A DNA stretch of 64,000 bases from Methylosinus sp. LW4. Lineage in GTDB: Bacteria > Pseudomonadota > Alphaproteobacteria > Rhizobiales > Beijerinckiaceae. The stretch covers positions 596,663-660,662 of the forward strand of contig NZ_KB900627.1 of the NCBI RefSeq assembly GCF_000379125.1. The letters run 5' to 3'. This document shows positions 9,257-18,383 of this stretch, piece after piece (the stretch's first letter is position 1; the number at the start of each line of letters is the position of its first letter). Below the pieces are notes generated by a model. The model made no database searches. It had not been told where the DNA came from and saw nothing but the letters and a program-made list of their open reading frames with translations. Both the position numbers and the translations under genes were made by a program.

Positions 9257-9604
9257 ATGGACAGCAAAGATTTCGAAAGCATGATCTCGGGTCTCGAAGA
9301 CGCTCTCGCCTACGCCAAAGGAAAGCCGAGCGCAGGAACCCGCGCGCACAAGCTGAAGATCGATCGGAGCTTCATCGCCGAGACGCGCCTCAAAGCGGGA
9401 TTGACGCAGGAAGAATTTGCGAAGGTCACGGGCGCGTCGCTGGGAACCGTGCGTAAATGGGAGCGCGGCGAGCGCTCCCCTTCCGGCGCCGCGGGAATGT
9501 TGGTGAGAATTCTGGCGCGCGACCCGGCTCTGGTGATCCAGGAGGCCGGAATTGGCGAGAGAACGCCGCGCAAAGGACAGCGTCGCGCCAAAACAGCAGC
9601 GTGA
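9257..9604 (+). CDS. HigA2/NadS-type antitoxin with XRE helix-turn-helix
   Basis: A 115-residue partner of the preceding toxin. Residues about 35-95 hold an XRE helix-turn-helix: FIAETRLKAGLTQEEFAKVT, then GASLGTVRKWERGERSPSGA, followed by a LVRILARDP helix. Residues 1-35 (DFESMISGLEDALAYAKG) form the short helical toxin-binding N-terminus seen in HigA2-like antitoxins. The antitoxin neutralises the toxin and, as is usual for the family, represses the shared promoter. Its basic tail (RKGQRRAKTAA) is unremarkable. The start lies 4 bp after the toxin stop, indicating translational coupling. Confidence 0.85.
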   Translation: MDSKDFESMISGLEDALAYAKGKPSAGTRAHKLKIDRSFIAETRLKAGLTQEEFAKVTGASLGTVRKWERGERSPSGAAGMLVRILARDPALVIQEAGIGERTPRKGQRRAKTAA

Positions 9605-9869
9605 AAGATGTCACGCTACTGAGCGCCACTGGCGCGAGGGCACGCTCCAGCGAACTCTTCGTCGAGTTCAGCCCTACCCGCGCCAAGGAACGATCGAGTG
9701 GCCCCACGATCCACACGGTCGGCCGAAACTGGGCCTCGCATTTGTCCGCCTCCGGCAGTCCGCTTGACGCAGAGGGGAGAAGGGGTCGTTTGCGGGAGGG
9801 GGCGGAATCCTACGCTAAGCCTGCATTGCACGTGAATGCCTTGGGATTAGTAGAAGGGCGAAGGGCAAA

Positions 9870-10658
9870 TCAGAGCCGATCAGCCAGTTCATCGATCAAT
9901 GTATGCAGGATGTCGTTCAGAGCGGCCGGCTTCTCAAATGGCACATAGTGCCCACATTGCGGGATGACGAACAGGTGCCCATCAGCTGCGGAGCGCGCCT
10001 GTTTGCCCATGATGAGCGGACCAGGTGCCACGTCATGGTCTCCTGAAATGCAGACGACCGGATATTTCAGGCGCGGCAGAAGATCATCCCTGGACGGCCT
10101 GGTATGAAATGCATCGACGCCCTTCGCGATCGCTTTCCAGTCCACATTCTTCGCCCACGACCTCGCTCGCATCCGCACGCCGGAAGGCGCAGAGGAGGAG
10201 ATCAGCGGGTCCCAGTATCGATCCCATGCCGCCTCCACGCCGCTGTTGCGGAGTAACTCAATAGCCTCGGACCGCAGTGCTGGATCGCGGCGATGTCCTG
10301 CCTTGGCGCCTATCAGCACAAGGGCCGCGATGCGCTCGGGTGCAACAGCGGCCATCTCCAGGGCGCAGGAACCGCCGATGGAGTTGCCCACCACTATCAA
10401 CCGATCACCACCGAGATCGCCGAGGATTTCCGAAGCCCATTGGGGCAAGGTTTCGCCGAAACCATACATCGTGGGAGTATGAGTGTGGCCCGGCAGGACG
10501 CCCCGCTGCTCTGTCCACATTGATCCGTCAAACGGCAGCGCATGCAAAAGCACGAGTTCCAACGGTCTCTCCTTCGGCAAGGTGATCCCGCCAGCTCCTG
10601 CCGGCTCAATCGGCTCACTACTATCACCTTGTCTCCAAGCCAAGGACACGTTTCCCAT
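9870..10658 (-). CDS. Alpha/beta-fold hydrolase
   Basis: A 262-residue cytosolic alpha/beta hydrolase. The first strand and oxyanion region are LELVLLHALPFDGSMW (about residues 32-47). The nucleophile elbow is GNSIGG (Ser near residue 95), the acid is likely in ISGDHDVAPGP, and the catalytic His is in PQCGHYVPFEKP. The substrate cannot be inferred: the fold covers esterases, lactonases and C-C hydrolases. The gene stands alone, followed on its left by about 260 bp without a gene and preceded by about 520 bp, so there is no operon context. Confidence 0.8.
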   Translation of the reverse strand: MGNVSLAWRQGDSSEPIEPAGAGGITLPKERPLELVLLHALPFDGSMWTEQRGVLPGHTHTPTMYGFGETLPQWASEILGDLGGDRLIVVGNSIGGSCALEMAAVAPERIAALVLIGAKAGHRRDPALRSEAIELLRNSGVEAAWDRYWDPLISSSAPSGVRMRARSWAKNVDWKAIAKGVDAFHTRPSRDDLLPRLKYPVVCISGDHDVAPGPLIMGKQARSAADGHLFVIPQCGHYVPFEKPAALNDILHTLIDELADRL

Positions 10659-11179
10659 AATCCCTAAGTTCGCCCTTGGATCCGACGTAACGGTAGAGGA
10701 GAAGAGCGACGGCGACTAAGCCTTCGCCGGATCGGCCGGCGCCTCAGGTGCTCGCCACCGTCTCGAAGAGATACCGCGAGCGTTTCGCGCCGCTCTTCGA
10801 ACGCGCGAGATGATCGCCTGCGCCGCCCCGCGAGTCTTCGGGGTGGCGCGCTTTCTTTCTGCGCAGAGTCCTAAAGTCGAGACGCCGATCGATGGCGGCG
10901 CAATCGCCTCGCTGGCGAAGATCCTCGTTGCTCATCGTTAGACAGCGCCTGCGGCGCCGCTCTGATCGCGCGAATGCGCCAGGGTCGGCGCGAAAAATTG
11001 CAGCGACGGGCTGATGGAAGCGTACAATAGCTATTGTAAATCAAGTCGATCAAACTTTTTGGAACCTCGGTGGCGCATCGTCGAAGACGATGGATCGAGG
11101 ACACTAGGGCCTCGTCGGATCAATTCGCGCGCCGCCGAAAGCGCGGTACTCGGGCCCGGAAAAATAATTTCGCCGCCCG
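10659..11179. other. Intergenic region with an isolated palindrome
   Basis: No gene is recognisable in these 520 bases. The short frames present are rich in Arg and Ser and look like shadows. The one clear structure is the 16-bp perfect palindrome at 11023-11038, listed separately. The stretch lies between the 3' end of the quinone reductase gene and the 5' end of the hydrolase gene, so a promoter for the hydrolase would be expected in its left part. Confidence 0.4.
11023..11038. promoter_or_regulatory. Perfect 16-bp palindrome, possible operator
   Basis: The sequence TACAATAGCTATTGTA reads identically on both strands and stands in an AT-rich island within GC-rich DNA. Such palindromes are typical binding sites of MarR/HxlR or TetR dimers. 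No gene starts immediately beside it: the hydrolase start is 365 bp to the left. It may therefore be the relic of a lost regulated gene. Confidence 0.4.
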
Positions 11180-11968
11180 TCACATGGTCATGTCATCAGC
11201 GATATGCGCGGCCAAGCCGGCTTTTCCGGGCGCGACGTGATCGGACATCGTGTGACGATCGGGAAAGTCGCCGCCGTTTTGCGAGCGGAAGGGAATAGGG
11301 GCGTCGGTGAAGAGGCCGGCCAAGCGCTCGCGCCAGCCCACCTCGACGGCTCGGGCCCGTTCGGCGGTAGTGATATGCGCGGCGCCGTAGACTGCATGCG
11401 TCGGTAGGACGTCCATGCCCGGGTAGAACAATGCGCCATGGGTCAAGGGGAACAAGATCTGATCGATCGGCCCATTGACGCCGCGCGGACCATAGTCCTC
11501 CGCGGGGCCGCCCGTCATGACATTCACCAATGCGCGCTTGCCTTTCAATATGCCGTCGCCGAAGCGATAGTCATTGCCGCCGGTCTTGTAGCCATAAGCG
11601 AATCCGAACGCATAAACGCGCTCGATCCAGCCCTTGAGAATGGCGGGCGGGCTGTACCACCAGAGCGGAAACTGGAGAATCACCGCATCCGCCGCGAGCA
11701 GCTTGGCTTGCTCGGCGGCGACATCCGCACTCTGACGCCCGGAGGAATAGGCATGGCCAGACTCGAGGATGAAGGACAGCCGTTGCTGATCGACTCGGCT
11801 CGGAAAGTCGTCGGCGTCGAACACCGCCTTCCAGCGCATTCCATAGAGATCGGATTGCATGACCTCGCATCCTTCGCCCGTCAGCGTGGAGACCGTGACG
11901 TCGACAAGTCGGCGCGTGATCGAGGTCGGTTCCGGGTGAGCGAACACGACGAGAATTTTCTTGGCCAT
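11180..11968 (-). CDS. NAD(P)H dehydrogenase (quinone), NQO1/MdaB-like flavodoxin fold
   Basis: A 262-residue flavoprotein beginning MAKKILVVFAHPEPTS, the first strand and phosphate loop of the flavodoxin_2 fold. ILQFPLWWYSPPAILKGWIE (about residues 105-124) is the conserved FMN/quinone-pocket segment, and MTGGP follows in the next loop. The family reduces quinones by two electrons using NAD(P)H and protects against quinone or electrophile stress. The start at 11968 is chosen because the family N-terminus begins there; the in-frame extension to 12079 is Arg/Ser-rich. The gene is transcribed divergently from a LysR regulator across 149 bp, the classic arrangement for LysR-controlled genes. Confidence 0.85.
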   Translation of the reverse strand: MAKKILVVFAHPEPTSITRRLVDVTVSTLTGEGCEVMQSDLYGMRWKAVFDADDFPSRVDQQRLSFILESGHAYSSGRQSADVAAEQAKLLAADAVILQFPLWWYSPPAILKGWIERVYAFGFAYGYKTGGNDYRFGDGILKGKRALVNVMTGGPAEDYGPRGVNGPIDQILFPLTHGALFYPGMDVLPTHAVYGAAHITTAERARAVEVGWRERLAGLFTDAPIPFRSQNGGDFPDRHTMSDHVAPGKAGLAAHIADDMTM

Positions 11969-12117
11969 CCTAAGCGCTCCTGCTGGGGGCGGCTCGCCTA
12001 CGCTCGCTCGGGATCTCGGAGCGGCTATCTGGCGTTGGGCGCCTTTCCGTCGCTTTGAACTTAGCGACCGAGCGAGCATGTTTGAAATCGATTGTATTAC
12101 GTGTCAGCATAAATCAC

Positions 12118-13044
12118 ATGGATACCAGCCATCTCGACCTCAATCTGCTCGCCACCTTGGAAACGCTGCTCGCCGAGCGGAACGTCACCAAGGCGGCGGC
12201 GCGACTGCATCTCAGTCAACCGGCGGTGAGCGCGCAGCTCTCGCGGCTACGCGACATCTTCGACGACCCGCTGCTGCTTCCCGCCCGACGAGGAATGATT
12301 CCGACCGAAAGAGCCCTGCAATTGTCGGGGCCGTTGCGCGACGCGCTGGACCAATTACGGAATGCAGTCCAGTCACATCGGGATTTCGATCCGGCGTCGG
12401 CGGAGCTGACCGTCTCCATCGCCTGTTCCGACTATATTCAGGCGGCGGTGATCGCGCCGCTCGCGCAGGCGTCGAGACAACGGGCGCCTGGAGTCCGGAT
12501 AGCGGTTCGGCATCTCGCGCCGGCGCTCATGGAGGCGCAATTGGCGAGCGGAGAAGCCGATCTCGCCATCGCGACCCCGGACGCGACGCTGTCGCATCTT
12601 CGGAGCCGTCATTTGTTCGACGAGACCTATGTGCTCGTCGGACGGCGGAATCACCCGTGCCTCGTGGAGGGTCTCACGATCGACGACTATGTCGCATTGG
12701 AGCATGTCGTCGTTTCGAGACACGGCGGCCATTTTCGAACGCCGATCGACGACGCGCTCGAGGCCCTTGGACGCAAGCGCAAAGTCGTGCTGTCCGCCGG
12801 TTCGTTCCTGTTCGTCCCGGAAATCGTCTCGGAGAGCGATCTCGTCGCGCTCGTGCCGCGTCGATTGGTGCCGCGGCGCGAGGAGCGGCTCACGATAATC
12901 GAGCTTCCGTGGCTCGGCGAGCGGTTCGACGTCGGCATGATCTGGCACGAGCGCAGCCATGGACATGCCGGCCATCGCTGGCTGAGAGATTTGATCGTCG
13001 AAATCGCCGGCGACAGGACCCGGATCCGACGGCCCGGCGCATAG
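12118..13044 (+). CDS. LysR-family transcriptional regulator (divergent to quinone reductase)
   Basis: A 308-residue regulator. Residues 1-65 form the winged helix-turn-helix (LDLNLLATLETLLAERNVTK, then AARLHLSQPAVSAQLSRLRD). Residues about 95-300 form the periplasmic-binding-like effector domain (SIACSDYIQAAVIAPLAQAS, LVGRRNHPCL). The form DLNLL at the start and the DPLLLPARRGM segment are typical of the NodD/LinR-like subgroup. The ATG at 12118 matches the family N-terminus; an upstream in-frame start at 12055 would add 21 odd residues. It most likely controls the divergent quinone reductase in response to an aromatic or quinone ligand. Confidence 0.85.
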   Translation: MDTSHLDLNLLATLETLLAERNVTKAAARLHLSQPAVSAQLSRLRDIFDDPLLLPARRGMIPTERALQLSGPLRDALDQLRNAVQSHRDFDPASAELTVSIACSDYIQAAVIAPLAQASRQRAPGVRIAVRHLAPALMEAQLASGEADLAIATPDATLSHLRSRHLFDETYVLVGRRNHPCLVEGLTIDDYVALEHVVVSRHGGHFRTPIDDALEALGRKRKVVLSAGSFLFVPEIVSESDLVALVPRRLVPRREERLTIIELPWLGERFDVGMIWHERSHGHAGHRWLRDLIVEIAGDRTRIRRPGA

Positions 13045-13085
13045 GCCGTTCGACTGAGTCTGTTCGGCTCGGCGGCGCGCAGGCG

Positions 13086-13345
13086 TCAGCCCGTCCTCAT
13101 GCGCCGTGCGATATTGTCGATCGCCATATCGATCGCGATTTTCAAAGGGACGCCCGATCGGATCCTCGTGGCCAGAAGCAGTCTACCTTGAACTGCGCAG
13201 AGCGTGGCAGTTGCCAATTCGCGCGGGTCGACGGCGGAGACGAGCGCGCCGCGCTTCCGCATCTTCACGAAGCCCTCCTCGATCGAGCCGCTCCACATCG
13301 AGAAGCCCGAGACAAGCCGCTTGCGAGCCGATTCGGAATCATTCC
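13086..13345 (-). pseudogene. TetR-family regulator, C-terminal fragment
   Basis: The leftward frame reads SARKRLVSGFSMWSGSIEEG, then CAVQGRLLLATRIRSGVPLK and MAIDNIARRMRTG before the stop. This matches the last 85 or so residues (ligand-binding helices) of TetR regulators. The N-terminal DNA-binding part is absent. At about 13345 the frame gives way to reverse-transcriptase sequence of a group II intron. It is a dead fragment; the junction marks a recombination between the intron piece and a separate TetR gene. Confidence 0.7.
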
Positions 13346-13945
13346 CGCCGTCGCCAGCGGTTGGCCCAAAGGTCCATGACGTAGTGCAGGTAGATATTGG
13401 CCAGGAGCGGTGAAATCACCGAGCCCTGACCCGTTCCCCTGTCGTCGACGGTCACGATCCCGTCTTCGAGGATACCCGCCTTCAACCATTTCCTGGATCA
13501 CGCGGATGATGCGCTTGTCGCCGATACGGTGCTCCAGGAAGCGGATCAGCCAAGCTTGGTTGACGCTCCCAAAGAAGTTGCGGATGTCGGCGTCGAGAAT
13601 CCAGTTCACCTTCCGCGTGCCGATCGCCACCGACAGGGCGTCCAACGCATCGTGTGGCCCTCGCCCGGAACGAAACCCATATGAGAAACCGACAAAGTCT
13701 CCTTCGTAGATTGCGTTGAGCACCATGACGGTCGCGCCCTGGACGATCTTGTCCTCCAGGGCGGCGATCGCCAGCGGCCGCCGCGTCCCGTCCGCTTTCG
13801 GTATATACGTCCGGCGAGAGGGTTGCGGTCGATATGCGCCTCGTTGGACCCGCGCGTGCAGATCGGTGAGCCGGGGCTCGAGATCGGCTTCGTAGTCCTT
13901 CCACGTCACGCCATCCACACCGGCAGCGGCCTTGCGTTTGAGCGC
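13346..13945 (-). pseudogene. Group II intron reverse transcriptase/maturase, internal fragment
   Basis: The leftward frame contains AAAGVDGVTWKDYEADLEPR, RRTYIPKADGTRRPLAIAAL, EDKIVQGATVMVLNAIYEGD, GFSYGFRSGRGPHDALDAL and ILDADIRNFFGSVNQAWL. These are reverse-transcriptase blocks 0-3 of a bacterial group II intron protein. The frame slips around 13480 (EMVEGGYPRRRDRD in place of the family sequence) and ends near 13346 at the family segment DLWANRWRRRE, before the YADD catalytic motif, so it cannot be active. No intron RNA domains V-VI were recognised. It joins an AraC fragment on its right and a TetR fragment on its left. Confidence 0.8.
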
Positions 13946-14375
13946 GTAGAAGCGAAGCCGGCCCGTTCGGCGATCGTCTCCACGTCGAGACGCGAGCCGA
14001 TCAACAGTTCCCGCGCCAGCGCGACGCGCATGCGGTTCACATAATCGGTGACGCTCATGCCCGCATGCGCGTTGAACAAGCGGGAGAGGTTACGCGGACT
14101 CGTCGCCGATTCACGCGCCAGCGCCTCGACCGACCACTCGCGCGACGGCTCGGTCGCTATGGCGTCCTGCGCGCGGTGAATGACGGGATGGATGTGATTG
14201 CGGCCTTCGAGCCAGAGCGAGAGTTGCGGGTCATCGCCGCCGCGCCGCAGATAGACGATGAGATGGCGCGCCACGGCGAGCGCCGTCGCATGTCCGGCCA
14301 TTTGCACGACGATGGGGAGCATGAGGTCGACGCCCGCCGTCTTCCGCTTGCCCTCCGCTCGGCGAACATAGTCCC
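13946..14375 (-). pseudogene. AraC/GlxA-family regulator, truncated at both ends
   Basis: The leftward frame keeps the linker and most of the DNA-binding domain of a GlxA-type AraC regulator: AVARHLIVYLRRGGDDPQLS, HPVIHRAQDAIATEPSREWS, VEALARESATSPRNLSRLFN, then VNRMRVALARELLIGSRLDV. It breaks after AERAGFAST, in the second helix-turn-helix, where group II intron sequence takes over. Upstream, a TGA occurs about 20 codons before the first internal ATG, and the amidase-like N-terminal domain is absent. The gene is dead. Confidence 0.75.
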
Positions 14376-14571
14376 AACCGACCCGCGAGAAAAATTCGCG
14401 ACAGAGCCATCACGTGATTGTGAAACGCTGCGGCTCGAATTCGATTATTGACCCGCGCCGGCCTCGAGCGTCGTAATCGTGACTCGAACGCAGGCAACCG
14501 ATGTTTCACGGCGCGCGGTCGATTGCCGTGTGATGGATGAGGACGCGCCTCTACGAAATCGAGAACAGAAA

Positions 14572-15894
14572 ATGGATCGGACGGTCTCCATCGAGCAATC
14601 GATCGACAATGCCGCCATCGGCGGCCGCCAGCTGCTCGTCGTCGGGCTTTGCGGGCTGCTCGCCATGGTCGATGGATTCGATGCGCAGGCCATGGCCTAC
14701 GCCGCTCCCGCCCTCGCATCCGAACTGCATATCCCGACCTCCGATTTCGGACTGGTCTTCGGCGCGAGCTCCTTCGGATCGCTGACGGGCGTCCTCGCGC
14801 AAGGGCCGCTCGGCGACAAATTCGGCCGCAAGACGGTCATGCTGGCGGCGTTCCTCCTCGTCGGCGCCGCGTCGCTGCTGAACGTCCAGGCGACGAAGCT
14901 CGACGAGCTGATCGCTCTGCGCTTCCTCGCGGGATTGGGGCTCGGCGGGGCTCTTCCAAATCTCTTCGTGATCACCGCCGAATATACACCCCGTCGGCGT
15001 CGATCGACTTTCGTCACGGCGATGTTCTGCGGCGTTCCTCTCGGCTCGATGCTGGGCGGCTTGATCGCTGCAAATATTCTGAAGTCACACGACTGGCGCC
15101 TGATATTTTATTTCGGCGGCGTCGCTCCCCTCCTCTTCGCCGCTCCAGCATGGTTCGTCGTGCCCGAGTCCGCGGCCTTTCTAGCGACTCGGCCAAACTC
15201 TCGCGAGCGTCTGCGCGACGCTCTCCGCCGCCTGAACATCGAACCGGCGCCGCAGCTCAATGCCGCCGCCACGCTCGCGGATGCGGGAGAGCGGACGACC
15301 GTCCTGCATCTCTTCGGACCAGCCTACATCCACGGCACGGCGTTGCTGGCAGTCATCGGCTTTCTCAGCCTGCTCGTGTCTATCTCGCTCACCAATTGGC
15401 TACCGCTCATTTTGAGCCGCGCCGGCCTCACTATCGGCATGTCCGTGATCGGCGGCGTTTTTCTGAGCGGCGGGGGAATGCTCGGGGCGCTTATTTTCGC
15501 CGCGCTCGGTGATCGCTTCGACATGTTTCGCGTGCTCGCGCCCGCCTATGTCGTCGCCGCTTTGTCGGTCGCGGCGATCGGCGCAGTCCCGGCCGACGAA
15601 ATCTATGTGATGGCGGCGATTTTCTTCGCCGGATTCTTCTTCATCGGCTCACAAATGTGTCTGCCGACTCTCGTCACCGCCTATTACCCCAGCGCTCTGC
15701 GCGCCGCCGGAATCGGTTGGACAATGGGCGCCGGGAGGATCGGCGCAATCGTCGGCCCGGCGCTCACGGGCGTCCTAGTCGCGAAGCAGATCCCAACCAG
15801 CGAGCTCTTCTATATCGCAGCCGGCGTTGCATTTCTCACGGTCGCTGCGATCTTGCCACTCCCGTGGATGCGCGGCCGCGACGACCATCGATAG
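14572..15894 (+). CDS. MFS transporter, aromatic acid:H+ symporter type
   Basis: A 440-residue integral membrane protein with twelve hydrophobic segments. Between TM2 and TM3 it carries GPLGDKFGRKTVMLAA, the MFS motif A, preceded by a TM1 segment with DGFDAQAMAYAAPAL. That DGxD-type motif is typical of the AAHS family (PcaK, BenK, MhpT), which imports aromatic acids with protons. TM4 region RFLAGLGLGGALPNLFVITA also fits. The ATG at 14572 is preceded by GAGAACAGAAA and gives a normal length; an earlier in-frame ATG at 14533 is possible. It lies beside a TonB receptor, a LysR regulator and an FAD hydroxylase, suggesting uptake and oxidation of an aromatic compound. Confidence 0.85.
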   Translation: MDRTVSIEQSIDNAAIGGRQLLVVGLCGLLAMVDGFDAQAMAYAAPALASELHIPTSDFGLVFGASSFGSLTGVLAQGPLGDKFGRKTVMLAAFLLVGAASLLNVQATKLDELIALRFLAGLGLGGALPNLFVITAEYTPRRRRSTFVTAMFCGVPLGSMLGGLIAANILKSHDWRLIFYFGGVAPLLFAAPAWFVVPESAAFLATRPNSRERLRDALRRLNIEPAPQLNAAATLADAGERTTVLHLFGPAYIHGTALLAVIGFLSLLVSISLTNWLPLILSRAGLTIGMSVIGGVFLSGGGMLGALIFAALGDRFDMFRVLAPAYVVAALSVAAIGAVPADEIYVMAAIFFAGFFFIGSQMCLPTLVTAYYPSALRAAGIGWTMGAGRIGAIVGPALTGVLVAKQIPTSELFYIAAGVAFLTVAAILPLPWMRGRDDHR

Positions 15895-15990
15895 AGTCCG
15901 ATGGCCGTCGCCCTTTTCGCCTCGCGACTTCCATTCTCGTGGACAAGACGTCGAGGCTCCCGTCGCGATCTTTGCGCGAAAAGCGTCAAA

Positions 15991-18192
15991 TCAATAGCGT
16001 AGCGTGACTCCACCATAGATCCCAACGCCGTCGCCGGGATAGAAGACCGCCGCGTCCCGCCCATTGGCATTGAAGGTCGGATTGACGACGGCCGCGTATT
16101 TCACATTGGCGAGATTGCGGCCTTCGAGATAGGCCTCCCATTGAAACGGCGAGTCCACCTGCTTGGGCTGCAGATAGCCAATTCTCGCGCCGAGAATCGC
16201 GTAGGGCCGCGAGAATAAGCTGTTGGCGTAATCGACAGGATAGGAAATGAAATTCGATTCTACGTTCAGCCCGGCGTAGAAGCCCAGCCGGTGACGATAT
16301 TCGAGCTCCGCCTTGTAAAAGTGAACGGGAATGCTCGGCAGACGATTGTCCCTATAGATCGGGTCGTTCCGATAATGAAAATCGTTCCATGTGTACGTCT
16401 GCCGCAAGACGAGCTGCTGGCCCGGCTCGACGCCCTCCGATTGCGTCAGCGCTTCGCGCGAGTCGGCGTCGGGTTCTGCACCGCCCGCCTTCGATCGCCA
16501 TAGCAGCGTGTCGAGGCTCAGTTCGACACCTTGGTGGCGTGTTGCAGTGGCGTTGGTCGTAGCCGTCAACGCCGTTCCGGGAAGCGTGACGGTCAAGAGC
16601 TCATTGTCGATCCAAGAATGATAATACGCGAACTCCCATTTGGCGGGGCCGAACTTGCCCTTCAATCCGCCCTCGGCCGTCCAGGCGGTCTGTTCCTTCA
16701 AATTCAGATTGCCGAGCTGAGCGGTAGGAAACAGAATTTTGGGGAAGGACCAGTTGGTCGGCGGTTCGACCGAGCGGCTCACATTACCGAAGAGCTGGAC
16801 ATCTGGCGTCAGATAATAGCGCAGGCCGGCGCGTGGCGCGTAATTAAGATAGTCCTTCGTCAGCTTGCTGGAGATGGGATAGATGAACTCGCTCGTGCGC
16901 GGCGAATAGCTAAGCGCTATTCCCGTCGTTAGCCAGAGCTTCGACGTCAGCTCGAAATCGTTCGAGCCGAGCACGACGACGTCGGAGCCGGCGAGATTCA
17001 CATAGTTGATGAGCGCGTTCTTCATCGCCGGAAAGAAACCGGGCCAACCTTCGAGCCGCAGATTCGTGTCGAGCGCGGTCGAGGAGAGCGCGGAGAGGGT
17101 GGTGTTGCTCGTATGTCCACCGAGGTCATCGCTACGCGTGTATTTCAGCGATGCGCTGATGTCGCTCGCATCCCATCGCACAAACGGGCCGCCGGCGCCC
17201 GATTGCGGAAAACGCTTGAAGGCGAAGGCGAACTCTAGCGCCGACATGTCGTTGAATCGAAGTCGCGTCTTGTTTCCGATGAACTCGGAATAGGGGAGGA
17301 CCTTGTACCAGCTGTTGTTCAGCGCCGCCGCCGCGGCTTGCCGCGGATCGGCCTGAAGCTGTGCCCAGCTGATCGTGTTTGGAACCTGGAAATATTCATG
17401 CGCGAAGCGGAAGAAGAATCGCGTGTCGATATCGTCGCTGACCTTGTATCCGAGATTGGCGACGAATCGGACGCTGCTCGCCTCCGAATGCGCGCGATAT
17501 CCGTCCTGACGAAATCCGGAGGCGCTGATATAGTAATCGAAGGGTCCGATGACCTCGCCCGAGCTCACCTGCCCGCGCCAATAGCCGAAGCTGCCGGCTT
17601 CCGCGCGCGCCTGGAACGGCTGCGAGTCATAGCCGGTGTGCGACACGTAGTCGATCGCGCCGCCGAGGCTCTTCGCGCCAAATTCGAAGGCGTTCGCTCC
17701 ACGCAGGATCGTAATATGATTGGCGGCGAGCGGCTCGACGAGTTCCCAAGGCACGCCTGTCGACGTCGTGATCGGAATTCCGTCGAGCAGGACCGATACG
17801 CCAGCGAGATAATTGAGCGGGCTACGTTGAATTCCCGATCCGCGGATCGACAGGCGTATGGCCTCGCCTCCGGATGTGGACTGCGCGAACACGCCGGGCT
17901 CGCGCGACAAGATGTCCGCCGGATTGGAAACCCGGCCGCGCTCAATCTCCTCCGATGTGACGAGGCTCGCGCCGCCGGGAATCTTTTCGAGCTTTTCGGC
18001 GGCCTTCAGCGCCTCATCTGCCGCTCCGCGAACGACGACGTCCTCGACTGTCGCCTGCTCCGGCACGGGCGTCGCTGCGTCGGACTGCGCACGCGGCGCT
18101 GCAGCCGCCGCGCTCGGCAAAAGGGAAACGACGAGCAACGGCGTCGCGAACATTGCGGCAGGGAACCGGGAACGCGAATTTCTTGGCGACAT
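15991..18192 (-). CDS. TonB-dependent outer-membrane receptor
   Basis: A 733-residue receptor with a signal peptide (PAAMFATPLLVVSLLPSAAA, cleavage near residue 35), an N-terminal plug (VEDVVVRGAADEAL as a TonB-box-like region; IRLSIRGSGIQRSPLNYLAG; ILRGANAFEFGAKSLGGAID), then a 22-strand type barrel ending VGIYGGVTLRY with a terminal aromatic. It should import a scarce ligand across the outer membrane, powered by TonB-ExbBD. The ligand is unknown; the neighbouring MFS importer and FAD hydroxylase suggest an organic compound rather than a siderophore. The ATG at 18192 gives a proper signal peptide; the longer frame upstream does not. A perfect 8-bp inverted repeat lies 62 bp upstream of the start. 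Confidence 0.9.
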   Translation of the reverse strand: MSPRNSRSRFPAAMFATPLLVVSLLPSAAAAAPRAQSDAATPVPEQATVEDVVVRGAADEALKAAEKLEKIPGGASLVTSEEIERGRVSNPADILSREPGVFAQSTSGGEAIRLSIRGSGIQRSPLNYLAGVSVLLDGIPITTSTGVPWELVEPLAANHITILRGANAFEFGAKSLGGAIDYVSHTGYDSQPFQARAEAGSFGYWRGQVSSGEVIGPFDYYISASGFRQDGYRAHSEASSVRFVANLGYKVSDDIDTRFFFRFAHEYFQVPNTISWAQLQADPRQAAAAALNNSWYKVLPYSEFIGNKTRLRFNDMSALEFAFAFKRFPQSGAGGPFVRWDASDISASLKYTRSDDLGGHTSNTTLSALSSTALDTNLRLEGWPGFFPAMKNALINYVNLAGSDVVVLGSNDFELTSKLWLTTGIALSYSPRTSEFIYPISSKLTKDYLNYAPRAGLRYYLTPDVQLFGNVSRSVEPPTNWSFPKILFPTAQLGNLNLKEQTAWTAEGGLKGKFGPAKWEFAYYHSWIDNELLTVTLPGTALTATTNATATRHQGVELSLDTLLWRSKAGGAEPDADSREALTQSEGVEPGQQLVLRQTYTWNDFHYRNDPIYRDNRLPSIPVHFYKAELEYRHRLGFYAGLNVESNFISYPVDYANSLFSRPYAILGARIGYLQPKQVDSPFQWEAYLEGRNLANVKYAAVVNPTFNANGRDAAVFYPGDGVGIYGGVTLRY

Positions 18193-18253
18193 GTTGACCC
18201 CGATGCGATGCGTCGAATGATCGGCGAGAGCTTCGCCGCATTCTTCGACCATA

Positions 18254-18274
18254 AGCCTACTGAGTAAGTAGGCT
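18254..18274. promoter_or_regulatory. Inverted repeat upstream of TonB receptor gene, likely operator
   Basis: Arms AGCCTACT (18254-18261) and AGTAGGCT (18267-18274) are perfect inverted copies around a 5-bp centre, GAGTA. The site lies 62 bp upstream of the receptor start and 110 bp from the 3' end of the LysR gene. The position fits an operator or activator site controlling the receptor. Confidence 0.5.
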
Positions 18275-18383
18275 AACGTACGGGGATGACATGTCACGAG
18301 CCGAAACGGAAACGCAGCGTTCCGCATTCCGCATCGATGCGGTGAGAGCGAAAGTCGTCAGAAGGCGCTAAGAAAGGGAACGC

